DNA of 64,000 nucleotides from the NCBI RefSeq assembly GCF_002176815.1, contig NZ_CP021648.1, forward strand, positions 1,930,001 to 1,994,000, read 5' to 3'. A program made the translations under genes and the position numbers. The notes beneath the pieces are model-generated. The model ran no database searches. It saw only the letters and a list, made by a program, of their open reading frames with translations, and was not told where the DNA came from. This DNA is from Acidovorax sp. T1 (GTDB lineage: Bacteria > Pseudomonadota > Gammaproteobacteria > Burkholderiales > Burkholderiaceae_C). Of the stretch, positions 1-9,685 are shown piece after piece; within the stretch, counting starts at the first letter, position 1, and every line of letters starts with the position of its first letter.

Positions 1-918
1 CAGAAAGGTCGCAGCCGCAGCAACAACCGCGCCCCAAAATCCACTGGTCAGGAACCCGATAAACCCGGTGGTGATGACAACTGGTCCCGGGGTGATCATG
101 GCCACGGCCACCGCGTCCACGAACTGGCGGTCCGTCAGCCATGCGTACTCCTTGACCACGCCGCCGTAAAGGAACGGCACGATGGCCAGGCCGCTGCCGA
201 AGACGAAGGCGCCCGCATAGGTGAAGTACGCGGCAATCTGCCCCAGCTTGTGCCAATCGAGGTTCTCCAAGCTGAGTGCCCCGGCGATAGGGGCCACCCA
301 TGCCAAGCTGTGAAGCTGGCCGCCGGTGCGCTTCAAGGGACCACGCACGGCCCATACCAACAGACCCGCGCCCAGGAAAACCCAGATCACCTCGGACTGC
401 GTGATGATGGTCACACCAGCGCTGACCAGGTAGATGGCCCACAGCAGTTTGTCCTTGCCAACGCTCTTTGTCGTGAGCTTGTAGGCGCTCAAGGCAATGA
501 TGCCGATGACGGAGGCGCCCACGCCGTAGAAGACCGCCTGCATCCACGAGATGCCGCCGTAGGCTTTGTAGGCAAACCCCAGGGCAACCACCATCAAAAA
601 AGATGGAAGCACAAACGCCAGGCCAACCAGCGTTGCGCCCCACAAGCGGAAGTGGACGTACCCGAGGTAAATGGCCAACTGGGCTGCCAGTGGGCCCGGC
701 ATGAGTTGAGCCAGGGCCATCCCTTCCTTGTAGTCGGCATCCGAAATCCAGCCGTGTTGCTCCACCAGATCTCGGTACATGTAGCCGACCAGCGCCACCG
801 GGCCGCCAAAGCCGAGCGTGCCCAAGCGCAGCATGTAGCGCACCAGTTGCCACAGTGTGTAGCCAGGGGCGGTTTCCGCGCTGGCATCGGGCGCAGCCGT
901 TACGTTGAGATCGTTCAT
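1..918 (-). CDS. chrA: Chromate transporter ChrA, C-terminal part off the left edge
   Basis: Inner-membrane chromate efflux protein of the CHR family. The first 306 codons are visible; the C-terminus lies beyond position 1. Near the N-terminus it reads GTLGFGGPVALVGYM and then MAQLMPGPLAAQ-like residues, and the same pattern returns near the left edge (FVFGSGLAIVPFLYGGVV, then AVAVAMITPGPVVITTGFIG). This is the duplicated halves of a long-chain ChrA. Several hydrophobic segments are obvious. The start ATG (916-918) is 24 bp after the chrB stop, so the two are probably one leftward operon. The protein exports chromate taken up through sulfate transporters. Family call is firm. Confidence 0.93.
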   Translation of the reverse strand, partial: MNDLNVTAAPDASAETAPGYTLWQLVRYMLRLGTLGFGGPVALVGYMYRDLVEQHGWISDADYKEGMALAQLMPGPLAAQLAIYLGYVHFRLWGATLVGLAFVLPSFLMVVALGFAYKAYGGISWMQAVFYGVGASVIGIIALSAYKLTTKSVGKDKLLWAIYLVSAGVTIITQSEVIWVFLGAGLLVWAVRGPLKRTGGQLHSLAWVAPIAGALSLENLDWHKLGQIAAYFTYAGAFVFGSGLAIVPFLYGGVVKEYAWLTDRQFVDAVAVAMITPGPVVITTGFIGFLTSGFWGAVVAAAATFL

Positions 919-942
919 GCTTATTCCTTAATTTGAGAGGTG

Positions 943-1905
943 CTACGGCTTGCGGTTGGTAGAGAAATGGGCATGGAGCGAGTCCAGTACCCCACCCACA
1001 TCGGTCAACAGTGCGTCGTCGTCCGGCCAGCGCTTGCGCGCACCGGTCAGTACGGCCTCGAAGCCGCTGGCCTCGGGCGTGGTCGTGCCACCCACGTCCA
1101 ATGCATGCACCATGGATCCCAGACGCAAAAGACCACGGTCACCATCCAGGCCAAAGCTCGCCAGCAGTACCTCAAACGTCACTCGGTCGCCAACGTGCGA
1201 AAACATAGCTCCGTCGAAATCGAAACCCAGCGCATCGGAGGGGCAGTCGGCGGCGGAGTCCAGCCACAAAAAGCGCGCAGCGTGGTCAATAAAGCGTTGG
1301 ATGAGCCAGGCGCTCGCCACGCGATCTACCCAGAGATGGCGACGAGTCGCCCAGAGTCGTCCCTGGTACTGCATCCGATTACGCCGGGCGATACGGCCGG
1401 CAGCGGCCTGGGGTTCACCGGGTGACTGCCTCGCTTCGACGGCATTGGTGAAGTCCCGCCATTGGGCCTCGGCACAGATGGAAGCCTCACCGGGAAAAAA
1501 GTCGATCTTGCGGATGGCTTCGTAGGTGCGCGCGCGCCGACGCTGCAGACGCTGAAGCTCGGCGGCAGGCAGCGCGGGAATAAGCTGGCGCGCTTGCGCC
1601 AACTCGTCCAGCCAGGGAGCGTAGTCGGCCGTTCGATCAAACAGCGCTTGGTAGGTGGCTTGCTCGGCCATGTCTTGGGCATGCACGCGCAGTAGCCAGG
1701 CTTGCCCGCCTTCCTGCTGGGCCTCATCGGCCAGCGTTTGCAACTGCGCAGCATGTTCCGCCTGTGCTGGCAGCAGGTAGGTGCCGTCGCGCAAGGCAGC
1801 GCAGCCTAGTGCCTTTACGGCACGCCAAATCCGCATGCGCGCCGTGGCGGCGGCAGATGGGAGGCTGACGACAAAGGCCAGCCAAGAGTCAGAGGTGAGA
1901 GACAT
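943..1905 (-). CDS. chrB: Chromate resistance protein / regulator ChrB
   Basis: A 320-residue soluble protein recognisable as ChrB by its N-terminal WLAFVVSLPS segment, the RMRIWRAVKALGCAALRDGTYLLP stretch (read in parts) and the C-terminal half with WATRRHLWVDRVASAWLIQRF, FDFDGA and FEVLL. In studied chromate-resistance operons ChrB is needed for chromate-responsive expression. It sits first in a chrB-chrA operon here. A perfect 14-bp palindrome lies 54 bp upstream of its start and is a candidate operator. Length is normal for the family. Confidence 0.9.
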   Translation of the reverse strand: MSLTSDSWLAFVVSLPSAAATARMRIWRAVKALGCAALRDGTYLLPAQAEHAAQLQTLADEAQQEGGQAWLLRVHAQDMAEQATYQALFDRTADYAPWLDELAQARQLIPALPAAELQRLQRRRARTYEAIRKIDFFPGEASICAEAQWRDFTNAVEARQSPGEPQAAAGRIARRNRMQYQGRLWATRRHLWVDRVASAWLIQRFIDHAARFLWLDSAADCPSDALGFDFDGAMFSHVGDRVTFEVLLASFGLDGDRGLLRLGSMVHALDVGGTTTPEASGFEAVLTGARKRWPDDDALLTDVGGVLDSLHAHFSTNRKP

Positions 1906-2582
1906 GGCGGCAGCTTAGTGCGCCTTCACGAGTGCTGCAATAATGTAATGATCTCTACAAGTTCATGAACTTCTTGATGTCTGTTGCATAGAAGTACAGG
2001 CAGCTCGCGTCGTTGGACGCACGGTCTGTTGAGTGGCCGCTTCTCGACGCACGCATTCAGAGGGTGTACGAGCGGGAGGCCGGGTGCCATACCTGGCTTT
2101 GGGCCAACGATGTACCTCATCGCCGATAGGTGGCGGTGGATGATCGATCGTGGCTATATCGGTCGTTCTGCAAGTCGTTGTTTTTGGCCGATGGGCGAAC
2201 GGGACTCACGCAAGCCACCGGTTCACAACTGACAGCTCGTCTCTAAACCACACTTTGAAAAGACTCCCAGGAGGGCAGACCACCTGACATCAGAAAACAC
2301 CAATCCAGGGTTAACCCTAGTATCCTAATCGGGTAATCTGCACCGAAAGTGACATCACCCTCAACTGGCGGATGCCGGGGCAACTCTCGAGGGGCCAACG
2401 GAATAATCTGTGCACTGAGCGCCAACTCCGCTGAGCACCCAATAGCCTACTAAATTTATCTGGTATTTCCTTTTTTGCACGAAGTGAATGAAAGGGCGAA
2501 ATGCAGGGGTAAGTTAAGTTGTTGATTTATATAGTGCATCTTTCCGATTTTGCAGACGGAAATGCAAAAGCACGAAATAGGG
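1906..2582. other. Intergenic stretch between chrB and tnpA, no gene recognised
   Basis: 677 bp without a convincing gene. It holds the chrB promoter region at its left end and AT-rich sequence near 2450-2540. Short open frames here have no recognisable domain, and no second terminal inverted repeat of the neighbouring transposon could be identified with confidence. Confidence 0.5.
1959..1972. promoter_or_regulatory. Perfect palindrome upstream of chrB, candidate operator
   Basis: AAGTTCATGAACTT is its own reverse complement. It lies 54-67 bp upstream of the chrB start, in a locally AT-rich stretch where a promoter is expected. Autoregulation by ChrB at this site is an inference from position and symmetry only. 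Confidence 0.4.
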
Positions 2583-5543
2583 TTACTTCTCGGCGCGTTT
2601 TGCGGGGGCGCGTTTCGAGGCCATTTCCCCCTTCAAAAGCACGCTTGCATACCGGGCCACGCTGAAGCTCATGGTGCCCCGAAAGTTGATGTGCCCGAAG
2701 TGGACGGGGCCGATTCGGCGCAAGATGCTGTCGTCAATGCGCTGCCCGCTGGACTTCAGACGATCCACGGTTTCCTGCAGTTTCATCGTGTTCCAGCCGA
2801 TCACGACGTTCGTCAAGAGCGCATGTGATCCCGAAATCGACTTGAGTTCATCGCGGCGGCGGCCTCTTTCGGCGGTGATTCGGCCGTAGTAGATGGCCCG
2901 CTGAAGGAGGTGCACCGACTCACCGCGGTTGAGCAAAGTGTGGATTTCCCGCCGGAAGACGTCGTTGGTGAAAAAGTCGCACAGGAACACCGATCGCAGT
3001 AGGCGGCCGTACTGGTCCAGGCAGCGGCGGACGTCGTCCCCAGCAGCTGCGCTCCCGTGGCGGGTCAACGCCCAAGCGACGCTTACGCGACCAGACTTGA
3101 TTGAGGCAATGAGGCGCATGGTCTGATCCCAGCCTTCCCGCATGGCTTTTTCGGTGATGGCCGGTATGGCGACTCTCTCAAGTGCCTCCGACACCTTGAT
3201 CGAGCGGGGCGTCCATATCTTGCGGTCGGGCAGCCCCGCCAATTGGGGACACAAGTCGAACTTCAGCAGCTTGGCCACGCTCATGCCGGAGTAGGTGTAG
3301 CCGTGGGTGTCCACCGCCAAAAGGTCGACCTTGATGCGGTCTTCGCTGGTCGAGTTGTAGGCTTCGATCCCATGCACTGCGGGCGCGTCCTGGCGCGTCA
3401 ACAACACGATGGGTTGGTCAAAGATGACCGGGTAGCTACCCAGGATATGGGTGTAGATGCCCGCCGCCGCAGTCTTGCGACGGGGATCGGTGCGGGCAAT
3501 GGACAGGTGGCGAGTTGCGTCGAGCGCCATCATGTCCGAGGAGGCCTTCTTCCCATCGCTCCACAGCTTGACGATCGGAAACCGCTGCTGGAATGACACC
3601 ACGCTGTCGTTGGCTGAGCGCAGCCGGCCAGGCGCCTCCAGCATACGCATGGCGGCCGACACGCGACTGACGGGCACGCCGGGAATCATGGCTGCTGCCG
3701 CCTTGGCGTCGATCTCTGTGCCGTGCGCGAGCAATCCTGCATACAGCGCAATGAGTTCATCGGCGTCTTCCGGCTGGCGGCCCAGCAGCATGGTGCTGAT
3801 TTGGGTCCGACTGTCGATCTCCAAAATGACGTCCGGTAGCTGGGTTGCGCCAATCAAGTCGCTCAGGCGTTGGTTCGTGTGTCGAAGCTCCGGGTCCTCC
3901 TCAGCTGCGCGTATCGCCGGTATACGCACGCACCCGTGTTCATCGATCTCAAGCAGGCCTTCTTCAAGCCCGATCTCCACATCGGCAAGGCCGGCACGCA
4001 GTAGCTCGTACTGGAGGTCAAGCGCTTTGCGCGGATCCAATTCCAGACCGTAGGCTTCGCAGAGAGCGATCTTGTCGCGTTCCCACTCGTCCTGGGGGAT
4101 AAGCAAGCTCGCCTTGCTCTGATAGGTTGCGCTGTGGTTCACATACAGACTTCCGCCCCGCAGACCTTTGCTGATGCGCATCAAAGCGCAACCTTCGAAG
4201 GCTCTGAGGGCGGCCTTTCGATCCGGCACCTGAAGCAGTGGGCGCCATTTTGGTTCGACCAACGAAATGTCGAAGTCAACCGGCAGTTCCTTGGCGCCTG
4301 CAGCGCGAAGTGCCTGCAATGCCGAAACCAGCTTACCGTCGGCGTGCTCGGGATCTCCCCGCAGGTCCAGGCAGTTCATGCCATCAAGGACCGTGCGAAC
4401 GCGTGCGCTCTGCTCGGTCAAGGTTTCCCTGACAACCTCAGCATGGCTGACGGGCGGACGGCCCAGCATGTCATCGGCCAGCGCCGTGATGGCTGCCAGC
4501 CGTTCATGGGCATCGCGCGCGCTGTCCGCAGCAATGTCCCGCATCGATTCAATGGAATGGCGGTACTCGATTGCGCGCTGTGCCTGTTTGGCCTGGACGC
4601 GTTTGGTGCCTGAGCGGACGATGTCGTTGGTGTGCCGGTTGTTCCGAAAAATCGCCTCGTCACTAAGCTCGCCGAGCAGGTGTTTGAGAAAGCACACGAT
4701 CTCGATCGAGCGGGTACCCTCGATGCGGCGGGCGGTTTCGGAGGGCGGCCGATTGACCACGGCCTGGGCGAACGCATGGATGCGCCCAATCGAGAGCCCT
4801 TGCAGGTCCCACAGGTGCACGCCCAGTGTTTTGAGAGCATCAATGCGTGAGTTCACCCCTTTGAGGCCCTTCACCCCATGTTTGCCGGCCGATTGCTTCA
4901 ACCACTCCAGCAACGAGATGCCAGGAGTCGGACTCTCTTCGTGCATGACCTTGAGCACCGCGCGAAGTCGTACTGGAGTGACCGCTGCTCGAATTGTTGC
5001 CAGGGCCAGGTTCTCGACAACCTGAAACGCAGATCGGGCCAGGTCGAGCACCACACGCTGGCCTGGCAGGACGATCCTGTTGTCGAAGAGCCATTCCTGC
5101 GCGCAGGCGAGGAGGTCATCGACGGAGGAGGCGTCGATCGCCTGCTGGGACAAGGCTGCCTGTAAGCGTGCCTCGGCGTTGGAGTCGTAGGTAGAGAAGA
5201 GGAGTTGTTCTCGAACCCAAGCCCTATGGTTGCTGATGGTCCGGTCGGCATTCGAGTACAGCGACTTGAGGGAGGCAATCGCGGTCGAGTGGATGCCCAG
5301 TTGCTCGCACAGCATTGTCAACATCGCACTCGGCATCTTGAGCGCGGCATCGGCATTCCTGCCAGTCAGCGCGAGGAACGACAGCTGCACGGCCAGTCCC
5401 AGGTGGTAGCGCTTCGCGTAGCCACTGTTCCTGATCTCCCTGATCAACTCGTCCGGTAGACGGCAGTGCAGCTGCACGTCATCCGCATTCATGCCAGACG
5501 GCAGCTTTTCGTAGCCTACGAATCTGTATCGGTAGCTCGACAT
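2583..5543 (-). CDS. tnpA: Tn3-family transposase TnpA
   Basis: A full-length 986-residue transposase. The N-terminal part has the DUF4158-like region of Tn3 transposases. The DDE domain shows the typical DTHGYTYSGM segment (a catalytic Asp), later GRLLRSVFLCDFF, LLNRGESVHLLQRAIYYG, NVVIGWNTMKLQ and a C-terminus ending in HFGHINFRGTMSF, all hallmarks of the family. The frame is intact, so it may be functional. The start is 109 bp from the inferred right end of the element. No resolvase gene is visible, which with the long terminal region recalls the IS1071 type. The chr genes downstream may be cargo. Confidence 0.95.
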   Translation of the reverse strand: MSSYRYRFVGYEKLPSGMNADDVQLHCRLPDELIREIRNSGYAKRYHLGLAVQLSFLALTGRNADAALKMPSAMLTMLCEQLGIHSTAIASLKSLYSNADRTISNHRAWVREQLLFSTYDSNAEARLQAALSQQAIDASSVDDLLACAQEWLFDNRIVLPGQRVVLDLARSAFQVVENLALATIRAAVTPVRLRAVLKVMHEESPTPGISLLEWLKQSAGKHGVKGLKGVNSRIDALKTLGVHLWDLQGLSIGRIHAFAQAVVNRPPSETARRIEGTRSIEIVCFLKHLLGELSDEAIFRNNRHTNDIVRSGTKRVQAKQAQRAIEYRHSIESMRDIAADSARDAHERLAAITALADDMLGRPPVSHAEVVRETLTEQSARVRTVLDGMNCLDLRGDPEHADGKLVSALQALRAAGAKELPVDFDISLVEPKWRPLLQVPDRKAALRAFEGCALMRISKGLRGGSLYVNHSATYQSKASLLIPQDEWERDKIALCEAYGLELDPRKALDLQYELLRAGLADVEIGLEEGLLEIDEHGCVRIPAIRAAEEDPELRHTNQRLSDLIGATQLPDVILEIDSRTQISTMLLGRQPEDADELIALYAGLLAHGTEIDAKAAAAMIPGVPVSRVSAAMRMLEAPGRLRSANDSVVSFQQRFPIVKLWSDGKKASSDMMALDATRHLSIARTDPRRKTAAAGIYTHILGSYPVIFDQPIVLLTRQDAPAVHGIEAYNSTSEDRIKVDLLAVDTHGYTYSGMSVAKLLKFDLCPQLAGLPDRKIWTPRSIKVSEALERVAIPAITEKAMREGWDQTMRLIASIKSGRVSVAWALTRHGSAAAGDDVRRCLDQYGRLLRSVFLCDFFTNDVFRREIHTLLNRGESVHLLQRAIYYGRITAERGRRRDELKSISGSHALLTNVVIGWNTMKLQETVDRLKSSGQRIDDSILRRIGPVHFGHINFRGTMSFSVARYASVLLKGEMASKRAPAKRAEK

Positions 5544-5583
5544 CAGCGTTCTCCTTCGCTCCGGGGAACACTATAAATCGCAG

Positions 5584-6420
5584 CTAAGTTGTTGTCGCCA
5601 GAGGCTTATTTGGAGATGGATTCCGAAATTGCACGGAAACCGAGACTACCCCGATCAGGGCGTCGGGCTCAATCAATTCGGCGCGCGAGGTGTTGACCAG
5701 CAGCGCGGTGGGTTTCATGCACGAAAGATCTTCCAGTGAAATCATGCCTCGGGTCTCGTCATTGAGCCGCAGGTGAAGAGACAGTACATCGCATTGCGAG
5801 AAGAACTCTTCCCGGTTGGTGGCAGCCTGGTATCCATCGGCCAGTGCCTGGGCGCGGGAGGCCTCACGACCCCAGACGCGCACGCTCATGCCAAATGCGC
5901 GGCCGTAACCCGCCACCAGTTGCCCGATGCGGCCGTAGCCCCAAATGCCCAGTGTTTTTCCCCGCAACACGCTTCCGAGGCAGAAGTTTGGTGGCATGGA
6001 AGCCGCCTTCAGGCCGGACTGTTGCCAGGCGCCGTGCTTGAGGTTGGCGATGTATTGCGGCAGTCGCCGCATGGCGGCCATCACCAGTGCCCAGGTAAGT
6101 TCGGCCGGGGCCACTGGCGAACCCACTCCCTCGGCCACCGCAATGCCGCGTTCGGTGCAGGCGGTCACATCAATGTGGCTTCCGATCTTGCCGGTTTGGG
6201 CAATCAGTTTTAGCCGGGGCAGCTTTTCAACCAGCTGGCGCGTGATCTGGGTGCGTTCACGCACCAGCACGATGATGTCTGCATCCTTCAGGCGCACAGC
6301 CAGTTGCCCCTGACCTTTCACCGTGTTGGTGTACACCTTTGCCGAATAGGGGTCGAGCCGGCTCGCGCAATGGAGTTTGCGCACCGCATCCTGATAGTCA
6401 TCCAGAATCACAATGTTCAT
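5584..6420 (-). pseudogene. D-2-hydroxyacid dehydrogenase, 3' end cut off by the transposon
   Basis: NAD-dependent 2-hydroxyacid dehydrogenase family (SerA/PdxB type). The start is taken at MNIVILDDYQDAV. The Rossmann segment GKTLGIWGYGRIGQLVAGYGRAF, the LLVNTSRAELIE segment and the substrate-domain pattern are clear. After EPDALI the frame runs into the transposon's terminal repeat and stops after about 20 foreign residues. The family normally has 40-60 more residues, including the catalytic His near the C-terminus, so the product is almost certainly inactive. The missing 3' part is not seen elsewhere in the window. Confidence 0.88.
5615..5652 (-). repeat. Right terminal inverted repeat of the Tn3-family element
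   Basis: On the minus strand the sequence starts GGGGTAGTCTCGGTTTCCGT and continues CAATTTCGG. The GGGG tip and length near 38 bp follow the Tn3-family pattern, with a resemblance in form to IS1071 ends. The outer base abuts the last codon of dehydrogenase homology. A matching left copy was not found in the window. Confidence 0.6.
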
Positions 6421-6531
6421 CCCGCCATTGTGCCTTGGCGAGAGCTGGGCGGCGACTGCGCAGCTCTGACGGCCTTGAGCAGAATGCAACGCTTTGTGGC
6501 ACCTGTGGCACCACAGCCAGGGGCGCAGCCA

Positions 6532-6957
6532 TCAATGGCGCCATGTCTCGCATGCCGTCATTCGCTCCAGCTCTGCGCAGACATCGGCCATGCGGCCCGA
6601 GATGACCATGCGCCCGACCTCTGTGCGTGATGTCGCATGCAGAACGCGCACCGGGCGCCGGGCGCTATGGCGGCTGCCAGTGGCCGGCCCGCTGAAGCCG
6701 GAAGGTGCACTTTGCACGCGACCAGCAGCGTGGCGGTGGGTGCCGGCAGCCAAGGCCGGTGGTTGGAAATGTGGCCTCGATGTCGCGGCGGTGCTGGGCA
6801 CCGCGCAAGATGAAAGCCCTTCGGGGGCGCTGCCGGCGATGCGGGCCGCAGGCACAGCACTGCGCGAATCATCCGTGTATCGCCCGGGTTGCAGCCAGTG
6901 CACCAAGGCGTGAAGGGGTTGGGAAAAGGCAGAAAGAGCGAACAAGGCAAGTCCCAT
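6532..6957 (-). CDS. Hypothetical protein, conserved-looking C-terminus
   Basis: A 141-codon leftward frame with a hydrophobic N-terminus (MGLALFALSAF), a low-complexity Pro/Ala/Ser middle and a C-terminus reading TEVGRMVISGRMADVCAELERM. The last part looks like a real conserved tail of small uncharacterised Burkholderiales proteins; the middle looks unconstrained. It follows lexA on the same strand but is 127 bp from it. The start is uncertain. No function is proposed. Confidence 0.4.
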   Translation of the reverse strand: MGLALFALSAFSQPLHALVHWLQPGRYTDDSRSAVPAARIAGSAPEGLSSCAVPSTAATSRPHFQPPALAAGTHRHAAGRVQSAPSGFSGPATGSRHSARRPVRVLHATSRTEVGRMVISGRMADVCAELERMTACETWRH

Positions 6958-7084
6958 GTGAAAACTCCGTGTATCAGGGGTTGAGCACAGGCAGGATTGC
7001 AACGCGATGCGCACTCTCAGGGCTGGAAAACCGTTACCGATTTGCCAAACGCCCGCCACCTGAGGTGCGCAACTGAGATCGCAA

Positions 7085-7759
7085 TTACATGAGGATGGTG
7101 TTTCGGATCAAGCCCACTGCCAGGCCTTCGATCTCGAACGGCTCGCCCGGTTGGACAACGATCACGGGGTAATCGGGGTTCTCGGGAAGCAACTCGATGG
7201 TGCCGGCTGTTCGGCGCAGACGTTTGACGGTGACATCATCACCTAGCCTTGCCACGACGATTTGGCCGTTACGCGCTTCGCGTGTGGATTGCACGGCGAG
7301 CAGATCGCCGTCCATGATGCCGGCGTCGCGCATGGACATGCCGCGCACCTTGAGCAGGTAGTCGGGCTTGTGTTGAAACAGGCTGTTTTCCACGCTGTAG
7401 GTCTGGTCCACGTGTTCCTGCGCGAGAATGGGCGAGCCAGCCGCCACGCGACCGATCAAGGGCAAGACCAGTTGCGACAACCCTGGCATGGGCAGACTGA
7501 ACTGGGTGCCGCGCGCTGCATTAATGGAGCGCACTGTGTCGCTGCGCAGGCGGATGCCGCGGGATGTACCGCTGACCAGTTCGATAACGCCTTTGCGCGC
7601 AAGGGCTTGCAGGTGTTCTTCGGCCGCGTTGGCTGATTTGAAGCCCAGTTCCGCGGCGATTTCAGCCCGTGTCGGTGGCGCACCCGTGCGGGAAATGGCC
7701 ATCTGGATCAGGTCCAGGATTTGTTGCTGGCGTGCAGTGAGCTTGGGGTTGTCGAGCAT
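7085..7759 (-). CDS. lexA: LexA repressor, SOS master regulator
   Basis: A 224-residue protein. The N-terminal winged helix begins [14 protein letters not shown], and the recognition region is [15 protein letters not shown]. The RecA-stimulated self-cleavage site is the Ala-Gly in GRVAAGSPI. The peptidase domain has the catalytic Ser in [10 protein letters not shown] and the catalytic Lys in VTVKRLRR. I chose the start at MLDNPKLT because it matches LexA length and has a GGAAA site upstream; a GTG/ATG further upstream would add seven residues. Two CTG-N10-CAG boxes lie just upstream, which indicates autoregulation. Confidence 0.97.
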   Translation of the reverse strand: MLDNPKLTARQQQILDLIQMAISRTGAPPTRAEIAAELGFKSANAAEEHLQALARKGVIELVSGTSRGIRLRSDTVRSINAARGTQFSLPMPGLSQLVLPLIGRVAAGSPILAQEHVDQTYSVENSLFQHKPDYLLKVRGMSMRDAGIMDGDLLAVQSTREARNGQIVVARLGDDVTVKRLRRTAGTIELLPENPDYPVIVVQPGEPFEIEGLAVGLIRNTILM

Positions 7760-7804
7760 GGCATTTCCAGTGTGTGTCACCAGGGTGGCGGGTAACCGTG
7801 TATT

Positions 7805-7824
7805 TACTGTGTATTAATCCAGTA
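7805..7824. promoter_or_regulatory. SOS (LexA) box 1
   Basis: TACTGTGTATTAATCCAGTA fits the LexA consensus TACTG-N10-CAGTA at every fixed position. It lies 46 bp upstream of the lexA start and 29 bp before the divergent asparaginase start, so it could affect both. Confidence 0.85.
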
Positions 7825-7825
7825 G

Positions 7826-7841
7826 CTGTATTTTTCACCAG
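7826..7841. promoter_or_regulatory. SOS (LexA) box 2
   Basis: CTGTATTTTTCACCAG has the CTG-N10-CAG core and begins two bases after box 1. Tandem boxes at lexA are known from other proteobacteria. It ends 12 bp before the asparaginase start, so a repressor bound here would also cover that gene's leader. Confidence 0.7.
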
Positions 7842-7852
7842 TTTTTCAAAGG

Positions 7853-8806
7853 ATGCAAGTGAGCGCGCAAAAAATTGTCGTATTGGGAACGGGTGGAACC
7901 ATCGCTGGCAAGGCTGCAACGCAGGGAGACAACATTGGCTACACCGCCGCGCAAGTGGGCGTGGAGCAGTTGTTGCACGCTGTGCCCGGCTTGCAGGCGG
8001 TAGCCCGTGGCGGTCTGGTGGCTGAGCAGATCGCGCAGTTGGACAGCAAGGACATGGAGTTCAGTGTGTGGCGCTCGCTTGCGCAGCGTTGTGCCAGAGC
8101 GCTCGCTGATCCCCTGGTGCGCGGACTGGTCATCACCCATGGCACCGATACGCTGGAAGAGACTGCCTGGTTTTTGCACTCGGTGCTGGATGCCCACAAG
8201 CCCGTGGTGCTGACCTGTGCGATGCGCCCTGCAACGGCTTTGACGCCCGATGGTCCGCAAAACCTGCTCGACGCCGTCGCCGTGGCGATGACAGCGGGGG
8301 CGCGGGGCGTTGTGGTGGTGGCTGCCGGCGTGGTGCACGGCGCACAGCGTGTCCAGAAAGTGCACCCCTATCGGGTGGATGCATTCAGCTCCGGTGATGC
8401 CGGACCGTTGGGCTGGGTGGAGGAGGGAGCGGTGCGTTTGGCACAAAATTGGCCTTTAGCGCAAGCAGGGCAAGCGCAATGCGCTATTGAAAATATAGTG
8501 AATTGCGCGCAATGGCCGCGCGTCGAGGTGGTCATGAGCTATGCGGGTGCCACGGGAGCTCTGGTGGACTCGCTGGTGCGCGATGGTGTGCAGGGCATCG
8601 TGGTGGCCGCAACGGGCAATGGCACGATTCACCAGGCCCTCGAATCGGCACTGCTGCGCGCGCAGGCGGCTGGTGTGAAAGTGGTGCGTGCCACGCGCTG
8701 CCCGGAGGGTCAGGTGCTGCCCAAGCCCGGCGATGCTCTACGGGACTCCCGGGGCCTGTCTGCGGTGAAGGCACGCATTGCGCTGATGCTGGAGCTGCTG
8801 CCTTGA
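7853..8806 (+). CDS. L-asparaginase family protein
   Basis: A 317-residue amidohydrolase of the bacterial L-asparaginase family, which hydrolyses asparagine to aspartate and ammonia. The first catalytic Thr is in VLGTGGTIAGK and the second signature is ITHGTDTLEETAWF. No signal peptide is visible, so it is probably cytoplasmic. It is divergent from lexA across two SOS boxes. Residues around 200-218 (LAQAGQAQCAIENIV) come from a copy of the genome's palindromic repeat read in frame, between conserved parts of the protein. Confidence 0.9.
   Translation: MQVSAQKIVVLGTGGTIAGKAATQGDNIGYTAAQVGVEQLLHAVPGLQAVARGGLVAEQIAQLDSKDMEFSVWRSLAQRCARALADPLVRGLVITHGTDTLEETAWFLHSVLDAHKPVVLTCAMRPATALTPDGPQNLLDAVAVAMTAGARGVVVVAAGVVHGAQRVQKVHPYRVDAFSSGDAGPLGWVEEGAVRLAQNWPLAQAGQAQCAIENIVNCAQWPRVEVVMSYAGATGALVDSLVRDGVQGIVVAATGNGTIHQALESALLRAQAAGVKVVRATRCPEGQVLPKPGDALRDSRGLSAVKARIALMLELLP
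8451..8498. repeat. Palindromic repeat copy inside the asparaginase gene
   Basis: The pattern ggcctttagcgcaag ... gctattgaaaa matches the family seen in intergenic spacers, in frame within a coding region. Confidence 0.65.
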
Positions 8807-8870
8807 TTAAACGGTGGCCGAGTGGTAGTGGTGGGCGGCCACGGGCCGTTGCTGGCCCATGCCGCCACGC

Positions 8871-9542
<672 letters not shown>

Positions 9543-9685
9543 TTAGAAATCAGCTGGCACTGCTGGCAAGGGGGCGCAGCCAGGCGCCCGTGACGCAGTG
9601 CTCTCTTTGCGGTCAAGGATAGCATGTGCATGCCTTGCCCAGGCTTACGACGGCGCCCGCGAATGGGGCGGCCACGCGCTGGTTT

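Larger units (their letters stand above)
2583..5652 (-). mobile_element. Tn3-family transposon, right end defined, left end unresolved
   Basis: The element contains tnpA and ends on the right at 5652, where minus-strand GGGG is the outer tip of a Tn3-type terminal repeat. The dehydrogenase homology to its right stops exactly there. The left end was not found between chrB and tnpA, so the element may be decayed on that side or may continue past chrBA and beyond position 1. The coordinates given are therefore a minimum. Confidence 0.7.

Noticed and set aside
1984..2232. 82-codon rightward gene between chrB and tnpA
   Set aside because: No domain, no ribosome-binding site, atypical composition.
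2377..2412. GGGGCAACTCTCGAGGGGCC as the left terminal repeat of the Tn3 element
   Set aside because: It shares GGGG and TCTCG with the right end but matches poorly after that, and no flanking duplication of GATCA is seen.
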